Shown: piece after piece, positions 29,801-37,079 of the stretch
Layout of the letters: the number at the start of each line of letters is the position of its first letter
Position numbering within the stretch: the first letter of the stretch is position 1
DNA from: Streptomyces sp. CA-210063
GTDB lineage: Bacteria; Actinomycetota; Actinomycetes; Streptomycetales; Streptomycetaceae
Direction: 5' to 3'
NCBI RefSeq assembly: GCF_024612015.1
Contig: NZ_CP102512.1
Location: 6,324,001-6,388,000, forward strand
Length of the DNA stretch: 64,000 nt
The notes under the pieces: model-generated
The model's input: only the letters and a program-made list of their open reading frames with translations
What the model was told of the DNA's origin: nothing
Databases searched by the model: none
Translations under genes and position numbers: made by a program

Positions 29801-30375
29801 GCGAACAGTCCGGCCACATCGCGGGCGTCGGCTTCGACCTGTACGTCCGCATGGTCGGCGAGGCCGTCGCGGACTACCGCCGCCAGCTGGAGACGGGGGA
29901 GATCCAGGAGGAGCCGCCGCTCGAGGTCAAGATCGAGCTGCCGGTCGACGCGCACGTCCCGCACGACTACGCGCCCGGCGAGCGGCTGAGGCTCCAGGCG
30001 TACCGCTCGATCGCCTCCATCAACAACGAGGCCGACGTCGCCGCCGTACGCGAGGAACTCGTCGACCGCTACGGCAAGCTCCCCGAGCCGGTGGAGAACC
30101 TGCTCCTGGTGGCCGGGCTGCGCATGCTCGCCCGGGCCTGCGGGGTGGGCGAGATCGTCCTCCAGGGCACCAACATCCGCTTCGCGCCGGTGGAGTTGCG
30201 GGAGTCGCAGGAGCTGCGCCTCAAGCGGTTGTATCCGGGGACGGTCATCAAGCCGGCCGCCCATCAGGTGCTGGTGCCCCGCCCGAAGACCGCGAAGGTG
30301 GGCGGCAAGCCGCTGGTCGGGCGGGATCTGCTGGGGTGGACCGGGGAGTTCCTGGCTTCGATTCTGGGGTCTTAG
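26842..30375 (+). CDS. mfd: Transcription-repair coupling factor
   Basis: 1177 residues, normal for Mfd. The UvrB-homology region (about 1-350) is followed by the CarD-like RNA polymerase interaction domain (HEQHGVGRYIEM, about 508-520). The RecG-like translocase follows with Walker A GDVGYGKTE (K660), DEEQRFGV (D755), SATPIPRTLEMA and GRVGRGRERGYAY, then the TRCF C-terminal domain. It removes stalled RNA polymerase from lesions and recruits UvrA. The frame is open far upstream, but ATG 26842 gives the family N-terminus (SLHGLLDAVVKDAPLAEA). Confidence 0.97.
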   Translation: MSLHGLLDAVVKDAPLAEAIRAAADGHRTHVDLVGPPAARPFAVAALARDAGRPVLAVTATGREAEDLAAALRSLLPPDGVVEYPAWETLPHERLSPRSDTVGRRLAVLRRLTHPSPDDPETGPVSVVVAPVRSVLQPQVKGLGDLEPVALRTGQTADLNRTIEALAAAAYSRVELVEKRGEFAVRGGILDVFPPTEEHPLRVEFWGDDVEEIRYFKVADQRSLEVAEHGLWAPPCRELLLTDEVRDRARALAERHPELGELLNRIAEGIAVEGMESLAPVLVDDMELLVDVLPKGAMAIVCDPERVRTRAADLVATSQEFLQASWAATAGGGEAPIDVDAASLWSIADVRDRARELDMMWWSVSPFAADEELDADTLKLGMHAPETYRGDTAKALADTKGWLADGWRTVFVTEGHGPAARTVEVLGSEGIAARLEAELGQISPSVVHVACGSIDYGFIDPALKLAVLTETDLTGQKAAGKDGARMPARRRKTIDPLTLEPGDYIVHEQHGVGRYIEMVQRTVQGATREYLVVEYAPAKRGQPGDRLYIPTDQLEQITKYVGGEAPTLHRLGGADWTKTKARAKKAVKEIAADLIKLYSARMAAPGHAFGSDTPWQRELEDAFPYVETPDQLTTIAEVKEDMEKTVPMDRLICGDVGYGKTEIAVRAAFKAVQDGKQVAVLVPTTLLVQQHFGTFSERYSQFPVNVRALSRFQTDTEAKGTLEGLREGAVDIVIGTHRLFSSETKFKDLGLVIVDEEQRFGVEHKEQLKKLRANVDVLTMSATPIPRTLEMAVTGIREMSTITTPPEERHPVLTFVGPYEEKQIGAAIRRELLREGQVFYIHNRVESIDRAAARLREIVPEARIATAHGQMSEQALEQVVVDFWEKKFDVLVSTTIVESGIDISNANTLIVERGDTFGLSQLHQLRGRVGRGRERGYAYFLYPPEKPLTETAHERLATIAQHTEMGAGMYVAMKDLEIRGAGNLLGGEQSGHIAGVGFDLYVRMVGEAVADYRRQLETGEIQEEPPLEVKIELPVDAHVPHDYAPGERLRLQAYRSIASINNEADVAAVREELVDRYGKLPEPVENLLLVAGLRMLARACGVGEIVLQGTNIRFAPVELRESQELRLKRLYPGTVIKPAAHQVLVPRPKTAKVGGKPLVGRDLLGWTGEFLASILGS

Positions 30376-30377
30376 CC

Positions 30378-30521
30378 GTTCCGGTTGTTCCGGCCGTTCC
30401 GGTTGTTCCGGCCGTTCCGGTTGTTCCGGTTGTTCCGGCCGTTCCGGTTGTTCCGGCCGTTCCGGCCGTTCCGGCCGTGGCTGCGTGGCTGCGTGGCTGC
30501 GTGGCTGCGTGGCTGGCGTGG
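30378..30521. repeat. Short tandem repeats behind mfd
   Basis: 30378-30478 is built from about 11 copies of a 9-bp unit, CCGTTCCGG or TTGTTCCGG. It passes into four to five copies of GCGTGGCT (30479-30521). Non-coding low-complexity DNA between the convergent mfd and a TetR gene. Confidence 0.85.
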
Positions 30522-30552
30522 CCGCGGGGGTTGGTTGCGGTTGTCGTGCGCT

Positions 30553-31230
30553 TCAGCTCTCGTGGCCGAGTCGGGGCGTGGGCGCAGTGGATCGGAACAG
30601 CAGCTCCGTGGCCGTGCGGAAGACCTCCTCGGGGTCCTGGTCGCCCACGACCGCGGCCAGATTGCCGCTGAGCAGCAGCGTGGCGAAGCCGTGGGAGAGG
30701 GACCAGGCGGCGATGCCGGCCAGCCGGGGGTCGGTGTCGGGGTTCTCGGGGCGCGCGGTGGTGACGGCGGTGCGCAGCTGCTCGCGTGACAGGGCGCGGG
30801 CCGTGGTCAGTTCGAGGTCGTCCTCGCGCAGCAGCTCCGGTCTGAACATCACCTGGAAGTGCGCGGGGTGTTCGCGGGCGAAACGGACGTACCGGCCGCC
30901 CGCCTCCCGCAGGTCCCCGGCCTCCGCGAGCGTGGCCGCCAGCAGCGCGTGCCCCTCCGCCGCGATCGCCGTCAGCAGTCCCGTGCGGTCCTTGAAGTGA
31001 TGGGCGGGCGCCGCGTGCGAGACCCCCGCGCGGCGGGCCAGGTCCCGCAGGCTCAGCGCCGACGGCCCTTCGGCGGCGATGACGTCGAGGGCGGCGTGGA
31101 GGATCGCGCGGCGCAGGTCGCCGTGGTGGTAGGGGCGGTCGGGCCCCTTGGACTGCTTGGGCTGTTCGGATCGCTTCGGCTGCTTGGGCTGTTCAGGCTG
31201 ATCGGCCGTGGTGCTGCGGGGCATGGGCAC
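30553..31230 (-). CDS. TetR/AcrR family regulator with WHG-type C-terminal domain
   Basis: About 225 residues. After a repetitive Gln/Pro/Lys linker (QPEQPKQPKRSEQPKQSKG), residues about 35-85 form the TetR helix-turn-helix (LSLRDLARRAGVSHAAPAHH). The C-terminal half (FKDRTGLLTAIAAEGHALL, WSLSHGFATLLLSG) fits the WHG ligand-binding domain. GTG 31230 is chosen because GAGAGG lies 8 bp ahead; ATGs at 31251 and 31224 are alternatives. It is divergent from a SCO6745-like gene, and two direct repeats in the spacer are likely operators. Confidence 0.85.
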   Translation of the reverse strand: MPMPRSTTADQPEQPKQPKRSEQPKQSKGPDRPYHHGDLRRAILHAALDVIAAEGPSALSLRDLARRAGVSHAAPAHHFKDRTGLLTAIAAEGHALLAATLAEAGDLREAGGRYVRFAREHPAHFQVMFRPELLREDDLELTTARALSREQLRTAVTTARPENPDTDPRLAGIAAWSLSHGFATLLLSGNLAAVVGDQDPEEVFRTATELLFRSTAPTPRLGHES

Positions 31231-31254
31231 AGCGTAGGCCTCTCGCGACATTCG

Positions 31255-31307
31255 ATCTAGTCGTTGACAAGTTTGGGGCGCTCGGGCAATCTAGTCAGTG
31301 TCAAGTT
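31255..31307. promoter_or_regulatory. Direct-repeat operator and TTGACA promoter
   Basis: ATCTAGTCGTTGACAAGTT (31255-31273) and ATCTAGTCAGTGTCAAGTT (31289-31307) match at 16 of 19 positions. The first contains TTGACA (31264-31269), and CAATCT lies 17 bp downstream, forming a plausible rightward promoter for the gene at 31355. The repeats also flank the TetR promoter, so the TetR protein is the natural candidate to bind them. Confidence 0.55.
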
Positions 31308-31354
31308 CCGGCTCGGTCGGTCCGGCCGGGGGAGTGGCAAGGGGGGATGTCATC

Positions 31355-32290
31355 GTGTCCGAGAGTGTCGAACCGGCCGACCTGGCCGACCTGGCCGACC
31401 TGGGCGAGGTGGCCGACCTGGGCGAGGTGGCCGACCTGGGCGAGGTGCGCCGCATGTGGCACCTGCTGGAGCCCTTGCACGCCGTCCTGTACTACGCACC
31501 GGAGGCCTTCGAGGAGGCGGCCGCGCTGGGGTACGGCGTGGAGGAGCGGTGGCCGAGCTACTTCCCGTTCCGGGCGGCGCCGTTGGGTGCCGTCGGGGTC
31601 GAGCGGACGGCCTCCGCCTTCTACAGTTTCAGCCCCCGCATGGTCGCGGAGCACATCGAGCCGGCCTGGAGGACCGCGACTCCCAAGGCCGTGCTGGAGG
31701 CCCGGGACCGGGCGATCGACCGGACCTGCCGAGCGATATTCGGCGACCGGGTGGACAGCCCCGAACTCGCCGAGGCAGCCGCCCTGGCCCGCCGTGCCGC
31801 CGGGTTCGCGAACACCGCGGGCCGCCCCCTGGCCGCGGCCAACGCCGAGCTGCCCTGGCCCGAACCCGCGCATCTCCAGCTCTGGCGGGCGGCCACGATC
31901 CTGCGCGAACACCGCGGTGACGGCCACCTCGCGGCCCTGCTCATCGCGGACCTCGACCCCGCCGAGTCCCTCGTCTCCTTCGCCGCTATAGGCGCGGCCT
32001 CGGTGGAGCGCTTCGAGAGCCGCGGCTGGAGCCCCGACGCATGGGCCGCCGCCCGCGCCCGCCTCACGGCACGCGGCCTGGTGCATCCGGACGGTACGGC
32101 CACGGAGGCCGGCCGGAGTCTGCGCCGACAGGTCGAGCGGCACACCGACCGACTGGCCGCCGCCCCCTGGCAGTTCCTCGGCCCGTCCGACACCGCCCGA
32201 CTCGCCGACCTGCTGGGCGAGTTCTGGGTCGCGGTCCTCGGCTCGGGCCTGCTGCCGTCGGAGACGACCCTCGGCATCGGAAAGGTGTGA
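31355..32290 (+). CDS. SCO6745/SalK-like protein
   Basis: 311 residues. The region from RRMWHLLEPLHAVLYYAPEAF to the end matches the helical SCO6745-like family found widely in Streptomyces, sometimes annotated as SalK or a helix-turn-helix protein; its biochemical role is not established. The N-terminus has an in-frame repeat (ADL, then three ADLGEV units) encoded by 15-18-bp DNA repeats at about 31378-31446. GTG 31355 follows AAGGGGGG. It is divergent from a TetR gene with a shared operator-like region and so is probably TetR-controlled. Confidence 0.75.
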   Translation: MSESVEPADLADLADLGEVADLGEVADLGEVRRMWHLLEPLHAVLYYAPEAFEEAAALGYGVEERWPSYFPFRAAPLGAVGVERTASAFYSFSPRMVAEHIEPAWRTATPKAVLEARDRAIDRTCRAIFGDRVDSPELAEAAALARRAAGFANTAGRPLAAANAELPWPEPAHLQLWRAATILREHRGDGHLAALLIADLDPAESLVSFAAIGAASVERFESRGWSPDAWAAARARLTARGLVHPDGTATEAGRSLRRQVERHTDRLAAAPWQFLGPSDTARLADLLGEFWVAVLGSGLLPSETTLGIGKV

Positions 32291-32485
32291 GTGACTCCTG
32301 ACCGAGCCCGGCTGACCTCCTCCCCATGCTCACCCCCTCACCACCGGAGATACGCCGGGCGTGCACCCGATGCCTGTTGGGTGCCGGTATCGCGGTTCCC
32401 GGCGGCCGCTACGGTGTCGAGCAGGGAAGACGGGGGAACCCCACGCAGGACCGGGTGAGAGCACAGACGAAGGAAGAGGTGTCGC

Positions 32486-33202
32486 GTGGTGCGTCTGAGG
32501 GGTGGGGTGGCCGTCGTCGCTCTGGTGATGGTCGCGGCCACCGGCTGCGAACTGGACACGCAGGGTTCGGCCGGACCGCAGGAGGGCTCCGGTGAGGGCG
32601 GCGCCGCCTTCGCCGCCGCGGAGGCGCTGACCGTCAAGGGGCGGGCGCCCAAGACCAATTACGACCGCGGCGAGTTCGGCAGCCCCTGGGTCGACACGGA
32701 CTCCAACAGTTGCGGCACCCGCGACGACATACTCAAGCGCGACCTGGACGACGTGAAGTTCCGTGACGGGGACTGCACGGTGGTCTCCGGCGTGCTCGAC
32801 CCGGACCCGTACACCGGCGAGGACGTGTCGTACGTCCGGGGCCGCAGCAAGATCGACGTGGACCACATCGTGGCCCTCTCGGATGCCTGGCAGAAGGGCG
32901 CCCAGCAATGGGACGACAGCAAGCGCATAGCCCTGGCCAACGACCCGCTCAACCTCCTCGCGGTCGACTCGGGCACCAACCGCGGCAAGGGTGACGGCGA
33001 CACGGCCACCTGGCTCCCGCCCAACAAGGCCTACCGCTGCACCTATGTGGCCGCCCAGGTCGCCGTGAAGAAGAAGTACGGCCTCTGGGTCACCTCGGCC
33101 GAACAGTCCGCCATGAAGCGTGTCCTGACCACCTGCCCCGACCAGAAACTCCCCACCGGCGGCAACCCCACCAAGGCCCCGGCCCGCTTCCACGCGGACT
33201 GA
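32486..33202 (+). CDS. Secreted HNH nuclease family lipoprotein (DUF1524-like)
   Basis: 238 residues. An N-terminal export helix ends in a lipobox-like VAATGC (Cys21), followed by a Gly/Glu-rich linker. The nuclease part has DVDHIVALSDAW, NDPLNLLAV and KGDGDTATWLPP, the His/Asn/Lys pattern of the GmrSD-C/DUF1524 HNH group, and several Cys that may form disulfides. It probably degrades extracellular nucleic acid. The lipobox is imperfect (Ala at -3), so it may instead be released. GTG 32486 follows AGGAAGAGG; GTG 32489 is equally possible. Confidence 0.85.
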   Translation: MVRLRGGVAVVALVMVAATGCELDTQGSAGPQEGSGEGGAAFAAAEALTVKGRAPKTNYDRGEFGSPWVDTDSNSCGTRDDILKRDLDDVKFRDGDCTVVSGVLDPDPYTGEDVSYVRGRSKIDVDHIVALSDAWQKGAQQWDDSKRIALANDPLNLLAVDSGTNRGKGDGDTATWLPPNKAYRCTYVAAQVAVKKKYGLWVTSAEQSAMKRVLTTCPDQKLPTGGNPTKAPARFHAD

Positions 33203-33235
33203 AGCCGCTGCGGTGCCGCCTCGCGGGAGGGTGCG

Positions 33236-33976
33236 TCAGCTGAAGTCCTCGTCCAGGTCGATGACCTTGCCCTTGGGGGCCTCGGCCGGGACCGGCTTGT
33301 TGTAGTCGGTGAAGACGAGGTCACCGGGCTCGTCGGCGGACTTGCTGACGACCCGCAGGAGGTACGGCTTGCCCTCGGTGGCCACGTACAGCGTGTAACG
33401 GTCCTTGCCGTCACGCTCGTCGAGGACGATCGCGGGGGTGCCGTCGAGCTCGGTGGTCTTGCCCCGCGTGGCGTCGGAGTTCACGTCCTCGAAGTCGGCG
33501 AGCACGGTGTCGAGGTCGCAGAAGCTCGCGATGTCCTTGGAGTCCTCGGCGGTCGCGGACGTCTTGGTCCACTTGTCGGCGAGCCACTCGACGGCCAGGT
33601 CGGCCTCCTCCTTGGGGGCGTCCTTCGACTGGGCCCGCAGGAACGCCTCGTCGTACTTCATGTAGATGGTGTCGCCGACCTTGATCAGTTCGGCCTCGCC
33701 CTCGCCGTTCATGCTCAGCGTGCCGGCGCAGTCGCCCTTCTTGTTCATCGCCATGTCCATCTGGACCGTGCCGCCGGCGGAGTCGTCCTGGACCTCGCCC
33801 TTCATCCGGAGCGAATCGGCGTCCGAGGTGGCCTTCACGGCCTTGTCGGCGATCTCGCCGCCGGTCAGCCCGGCGAACGGGCCCTTCGGCTCGTCCTTGT
33901 CCCCGGGCAGGCAGCCGGTGAGCGAGAAGGTGGCCGCGGCGGCGATGCAGAGAGCGGCGAGTGCGGTGCGACGCAT
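33236..33976 (-). CDS. LprG/LppX-like lipoprotein
   Basis: 246 residues. A signal peptide ends with lipobox SLTGC (Cys22). The mature part has the feel of the LppX/LprAFG or LolA-like fold (beta-strand-rich, KATSDADSLRMKGEV, GDTIYMKYDEAFL, YTLYVATEGKPYLLRVV). Members bind and carry lipid in actinobacteria. ATG 33976 follows AGGGGGGAAC; the open frame upstream lacks such a site. The gene is divergent from the N6-methylase, with a perfect 11-bp inverted repeat in the spacer. The fold assignment is by pattern only. Confidence 0.75.
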   Translation of the reverse strand: MRRTALAALCIAAAATFSLTGCLPGDKDEPKGPFAGLTGGEIADKAVKATSDADSLRMKGEVQDDSAGGTVQMDMAMNKKGDCAGTLSMNGEGEAELIKVGDTIYMKYDEAFLRAQSKDAPKEEADLAVEWLADKWTKTSATAEDSKDIASFCDLDTVLADFEDVNSDATRGKTTELDGTPAIVLDERDGKDRYTLYVATEGKPYLLRVVSKSADEPGDLVFTDYNKPVPAEAPKGKVIDLDEDFS

Positions 33977-34130
33977 GGGAGTTCCCCCCTGGGAATCGAT
34001 GAGTGAGGTGAGTGGACCGAGCGGTGTCGTTCTCGCGGGTCGGTGAGCGGTGCGTGTCAGGACGCAGCGCAGCCGACCTGTGACCACCCGGATCGGGCGG
34101 CCCGTCGTTCGATGGGTCAATGACAGCAGA

Positions 34131-34162
34131 GCTTGTGAACCGAGTCAACATGGTTCACAAGC
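34131..34162. promoter_or_regulatory. Perfect 11-bp inverted repeat before the methylase gene
   Basis: GCTTGTGAACC (34131-34141) and GGTTCACAAGC (34152-34162) are exact reverse complements around a 10-bp spacer. Centred about 100 bp ahead of the methylase GTG, in the divergent spacer with the lipoprotein gene, it looks like an operator for a dimeric regulator. Confidence 0.6.
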
Positions 34163-34249
34163 TTGAGTGTGTACACGGCGTGTAGGGGTAGATCTTGCGT
34201 ACGTCGGTATGCTCGACGCCACAGACCAGGTACGAGGGGAGCCGGGCGC

Positions 34250-36277
34250 GTGCAGGGGAACGGGACAGAGGTCACCGCAGCGGACATCGCGCGGCTCGCC
34301 GGGGTGGGTCGCGCCGCCGTCAGCAACTGGCGCCGTCGGCACGCCGACTTCCCCAAACCGGTCGGCGGCACCGAGACCAGCCCGGCCTTCGCGCTCAGCG
34401 AGGTCGAGGAGTGGCTGCGCGACCAGGGCAAGCTCGCCGAGGTGCCCCTGAAGGAGCGCGTCTGGCAACAGGTCACCGGCCACCCGGAGGGCCCCGTCAC
34501 CGCCCTGGTGCACGCGGGCTGCGCCCTGCTGTACCTCCATGACCGCCCCCTGGCCTGGCTGGAGTTCAGCGCCTGCCCCGACGACGAGCAACTGGCCCGG
34601 ATCCTGCCCGAGCCGCTCGGGCAGGTGCTCACTCCGCGCTTCGGCCCGGTCCGCGAGTCGGCCGTGCCCCAGCCCACGCCGGCCGAGTTGCTGCCCTCGA
34701 TCCCCCTGTTGCGCGGCGCCACCGAACTCGCGGCCGACCTGGGCGCGCGGCAGACCTTCGAGTTCCTGCTCGCCCGGCACCTCGACGCCAACCCCCGCCA
34801 GTACACGCTCACTCCGGGCGAACTCGCCGAGCTGATGGCCGAACTCGCCGGCCCCGCCCGCTCGGTGCTCGACCCGGCCTGCGGCACCGGCGCCCTCCTG
34901 CGCGCCGTCGCCGCCCGCCCCGGCCAGGAGCTGTACGGGCAGGACAGCGCCCAAGAACTGGCCGCCCTCACCGCGCTCCGCCTCGCCCTGCGCACCAAGA
35001 GCACCATCCGCACCGCCCCCGGGGACAGCCTCCGCGCGGACGCCTACGCGCACCTCAGGGCCGAGGCCGTGCTGTGCCACCCGCCGTTCAACGAGCGCAA
35101 CTGGGGCCACGACGAACTCGCCTACGACCCGCGCTGGGAGTACGGCTTCCCGGCCCGTACGGAATCCGAACTCGCCTGGGTGCAGCACGCCCTGGCCCGC
35201 CTGGAGGACGGCGGCACGGCCGTCCTGCTGATGCCGCCGGCCGCCGCGAGCCGCCGCTCGGGGCGCCGTATCCGCGCCGACCTGCTGCGCCGCGGCGCCC
35301 TGCGCGCCGTGATCGCCCTGCCGGTGGGCGCCGCACCCCCGTACAACATCCCGCTGCACCTGTGGGTGCTGCGCCGGCCCGGCAAGGCGCCCGTGCGGCC
35401 CGAGCTGCTGCTGGTGGACACCGGGCGGCTCGGCGCCGAGGGGCGGAGCGGGTTCGACTGGGCGGCGGTGCGCACCGCCGTGCTCGACGCCTGGCGGCCC
35501 TTCGACCGGGCGGGCGAGGTGGCGGAGCGGCCGGGGCTCAGCCGTTCGGTGCCGGTCATCGACCTGCTCGACGACGACGTGGACCTGGCTCCCGCCCGGC
35601 ATCTGCCGCCCCCGGCCGCGGGCGGCGGCGCCGAGGAGCTGACCGCCGTACGCGAACGCCTCGGCGAGACCCTCCGTCTGGCCGCCGACCTCACCCCGCC
35701 GCTCGCCGACGACGCGCAGCCCGCGCGCTGGCCGCTCACCACGGTCGGCGAACTCGCGCGCGGGGGAGCCCTGCTGCTGCGCACGGGCGGAAACGGCCCC
35801 CACGCGCGCGTGCTCACCGATCACGACGTCCTGGCCGGCACGGCACCCTCGGGAACCCTGCCGGAGACCGGCGAGGACCCCGTGCTCGTGGAGCCGGGCG
35901 ACGTCGTCGTCCCCGTCCTCGGCGGCGGCGGTGTCGCGCGGGTGATCGACGAGGAGACCGCGGGCGCCGCCCTCGGCCGCAACCTCACCCTGCTGCGCCC
36001 CGATCCGGCCGCGCTCGACGCGTGGTTCGTCGCCGGTTTCCTGCGCGGCACCGCCAACAGCCGCCAGGCCAGCAGCTACGCCTCCACCGCGAGCCGCCTC
36101 GACGTACGCCGCCTCCAACTGCCCCGGCTCCCCCTGGACCAGCAGCTCCGCTTCGGCGAACGGTTCCGCGCCCTCGCCGCCTTCGAGGACGCCCTCCGCC
36201 AGGCAGGCCGCCTCGGCGAACGGCTCGTGCGCGGCATGTACGACGGACTGACGGACGGTACGGTCGCCCCGGACTGA
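34250..36277 (+). CDS. Solitary type I-like N6-adenine DNA methylase with N-terminal HTH
   Basis: 675 residues. Residues about 5-60 are a helix-turn-helix (AADIARLAGVGRAAVSNWRRR). About 180-420 is a HsdM-type methyltransferase with motif I DPACGTG (208-214). The rest resembles a specificity-subunit-like target recognition domain (WPLTTVGELARGG, FLRGTANSRQASSY, LQLPRLPLDQQ). Motif IV, normally NPPF/Y, reads CHPPFN (His277), one base from Asn. No restriction endonuclease is adjacent. GTG 34250 follows GAGGGGAG. It may be a DNA-binding regulator rather than an active methylase. Confidence 0.8.
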   Translation: MQGNGTEVTAADIARLAGVGRAAVSNWRRRHADFPKPVGGTETSPAFALSEVEEWLRDQGKLAEVPLKERVWQQVTGHPEGPVTALVHAGCALLYLHDRPLAWLEFSACPDDEQLARILPEPLGQVLTPRFGPVRESAVPQPTPAELLPSIPLLRGATELAADLGARQTFEFLLARHLDANPRQYTLTPGELAELMAELAGPARSVLDPACGTGALLRAVAARPGQELYGQDSAQELAALTALRLALRTKSTIRTAPGDSLRADAYAHLRAEAVLCHPPFNERNWGHDELAYDPRWEYGFPARTESELAWVQHALARLEDGGTAVLLMPPAAASRRSGRRIRADLLRRGALRAVIALPVGAAPPYNIPLHLWVLRRPGKAPVRPELLLVDTGRLGAEGRSGFDWAAVRTAVLDAWRPFDRAGEVAERPGLSRSVPVIDLLDDDVDLAPARHLPPPAAGGGAEELTAVRERLGETLRLAADLTPPLADDAQPARWPLTTVGELARGGALLLRTGGNGPHARVLTDHDVLAGTAPSGTLPETGEDPVLVEPGDVVVPVLGGGGVARVIDEETAGAALGRNLTLLRPDPAALDAWFVAGFLRGTANSRQASSYASTASRLDVRRLQLPRLPLDQQLRFGERFRALAAFEDALRQAGRLGERLVRGMYDGLTDGTVAPD

Positions 36278-36485
36278 TCCGCCGGACCGAGCGGTCACCC
36301 GGCCCGGCACGGCCAACTCCCCTTACCGATCACGCCTACCGGACGGAACCACTCCGCGTCGGACGGCGTGACCAGCACTGCGGTACTACAACGGTTGTCC
36401 ACAACCCTGGACCTCATGTCGTGACCGACCTATACCCTCGGAACGACATCGCTCGTCCGCTCTCACCAGGCCCTCAGGAGCAGCC

Positions 36486-37079
36486 ATGCACGGCCACGGC
36501 TATGCGCCGACACCGCCCCCCGGCCCCGACCAAGGGGGCCAGGTCACACTGCGTGTGATCTTCGTGGTGGTCGCGGTCATGAGCTGTGGCGTGCTCGCCT
36601 GGGCGTGCCTGCTGAGGCTCGCCTCGGTGACCCGCAGGACCCGGGACTGGTGGTTGTTCGCCCTCGCGATCGTCCACATCGTCGCGACGCTGTACATCAT
36701 CGGCACCGACCCGGGCAAGGAGGAGTTCACCACCTGGCGCGGCGACGTCGGCATGTCGATGCTGTTCGGCGGCCTGATCGCGATCGTCGCGTACTACCTG
36801 GCCGCGGACATACGCCACTTCAGCCGCTCCGGGACGGTCCCGTCGTCGCCGTACGCCCAGACCACGGTGTACTCGCAGCAGTCCGGCTACAGCTACCCGC
36901 CGGTCCAGGTCCCGCAGCCCTACACACCCGCCCCGCCGGTCCAGCAGTCGCCCGTCCAGCCGCAGCCCCCACAGCAGCCGCAGGCTCAGCCCCAGCCGGG
37001 GCCCGCCCGCATAGACCAGGTGCGCGCCGAGCTCGACGAGCTCAGTGACTATCTCCGCAAGCACGAAGGAGACCGGTGA
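36486..37079 (+). CDS. Membrane protein with Pro/Gln-rich tail, coupled to a Ser/Thr kinase
   Basis: 197 residues. Three membrane helices at about 20-42, 55-73 and 88-106 are followed by a Pro/Gln/Tyr-rich stretch and a short amphipathic C-terminus (RAELDELSDYLRKHE). ATG 36486 follows AGGAG. The stop overlaps the GTG of the kinase gene (GTGA), so the two are made together, and the tail could be a membrane docking site or substrate for the kinase. No family with a known function is recognised. Confidence 0.75.
   Translation: MHGHGYAPTPPPGPDQGGQVTLRVIFVVVAVMSCGVLAWACLLRLASVTRRTRDWWLFALAIVHIVATLYIIGTDPGKEEFTTWRGDVGMSMLFGGLIAIVAYYLAADIRHFSRSGTVPSSPYAQTTVYSQQSGYSYPPVQVPQPYTPAPPVQQSPVQPQPPQQPQAQPQPGPARIDQVRAELDELSDYLRKHEGDR

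Noticed and set aside
30378..30521. Possible CRISPR array
   Set aside because: Units are head-to-tail without unique spacers; the same holds for 11484-11594 and 47468-47532. No cas genes are present.
34131..34162. Rex operator before the methylase
   Set aside because: Half sites resemble Rex sites, but the centre is 14 bp instead of 4, so a single Rex dimer would not fit.
34250..36277. Complete restriction-modification system
   Set aside because: No endonuclease or separate specificity subunit is encoded nearby; the HNH gene at 32486 carries an export signal and belongs outside the cell.
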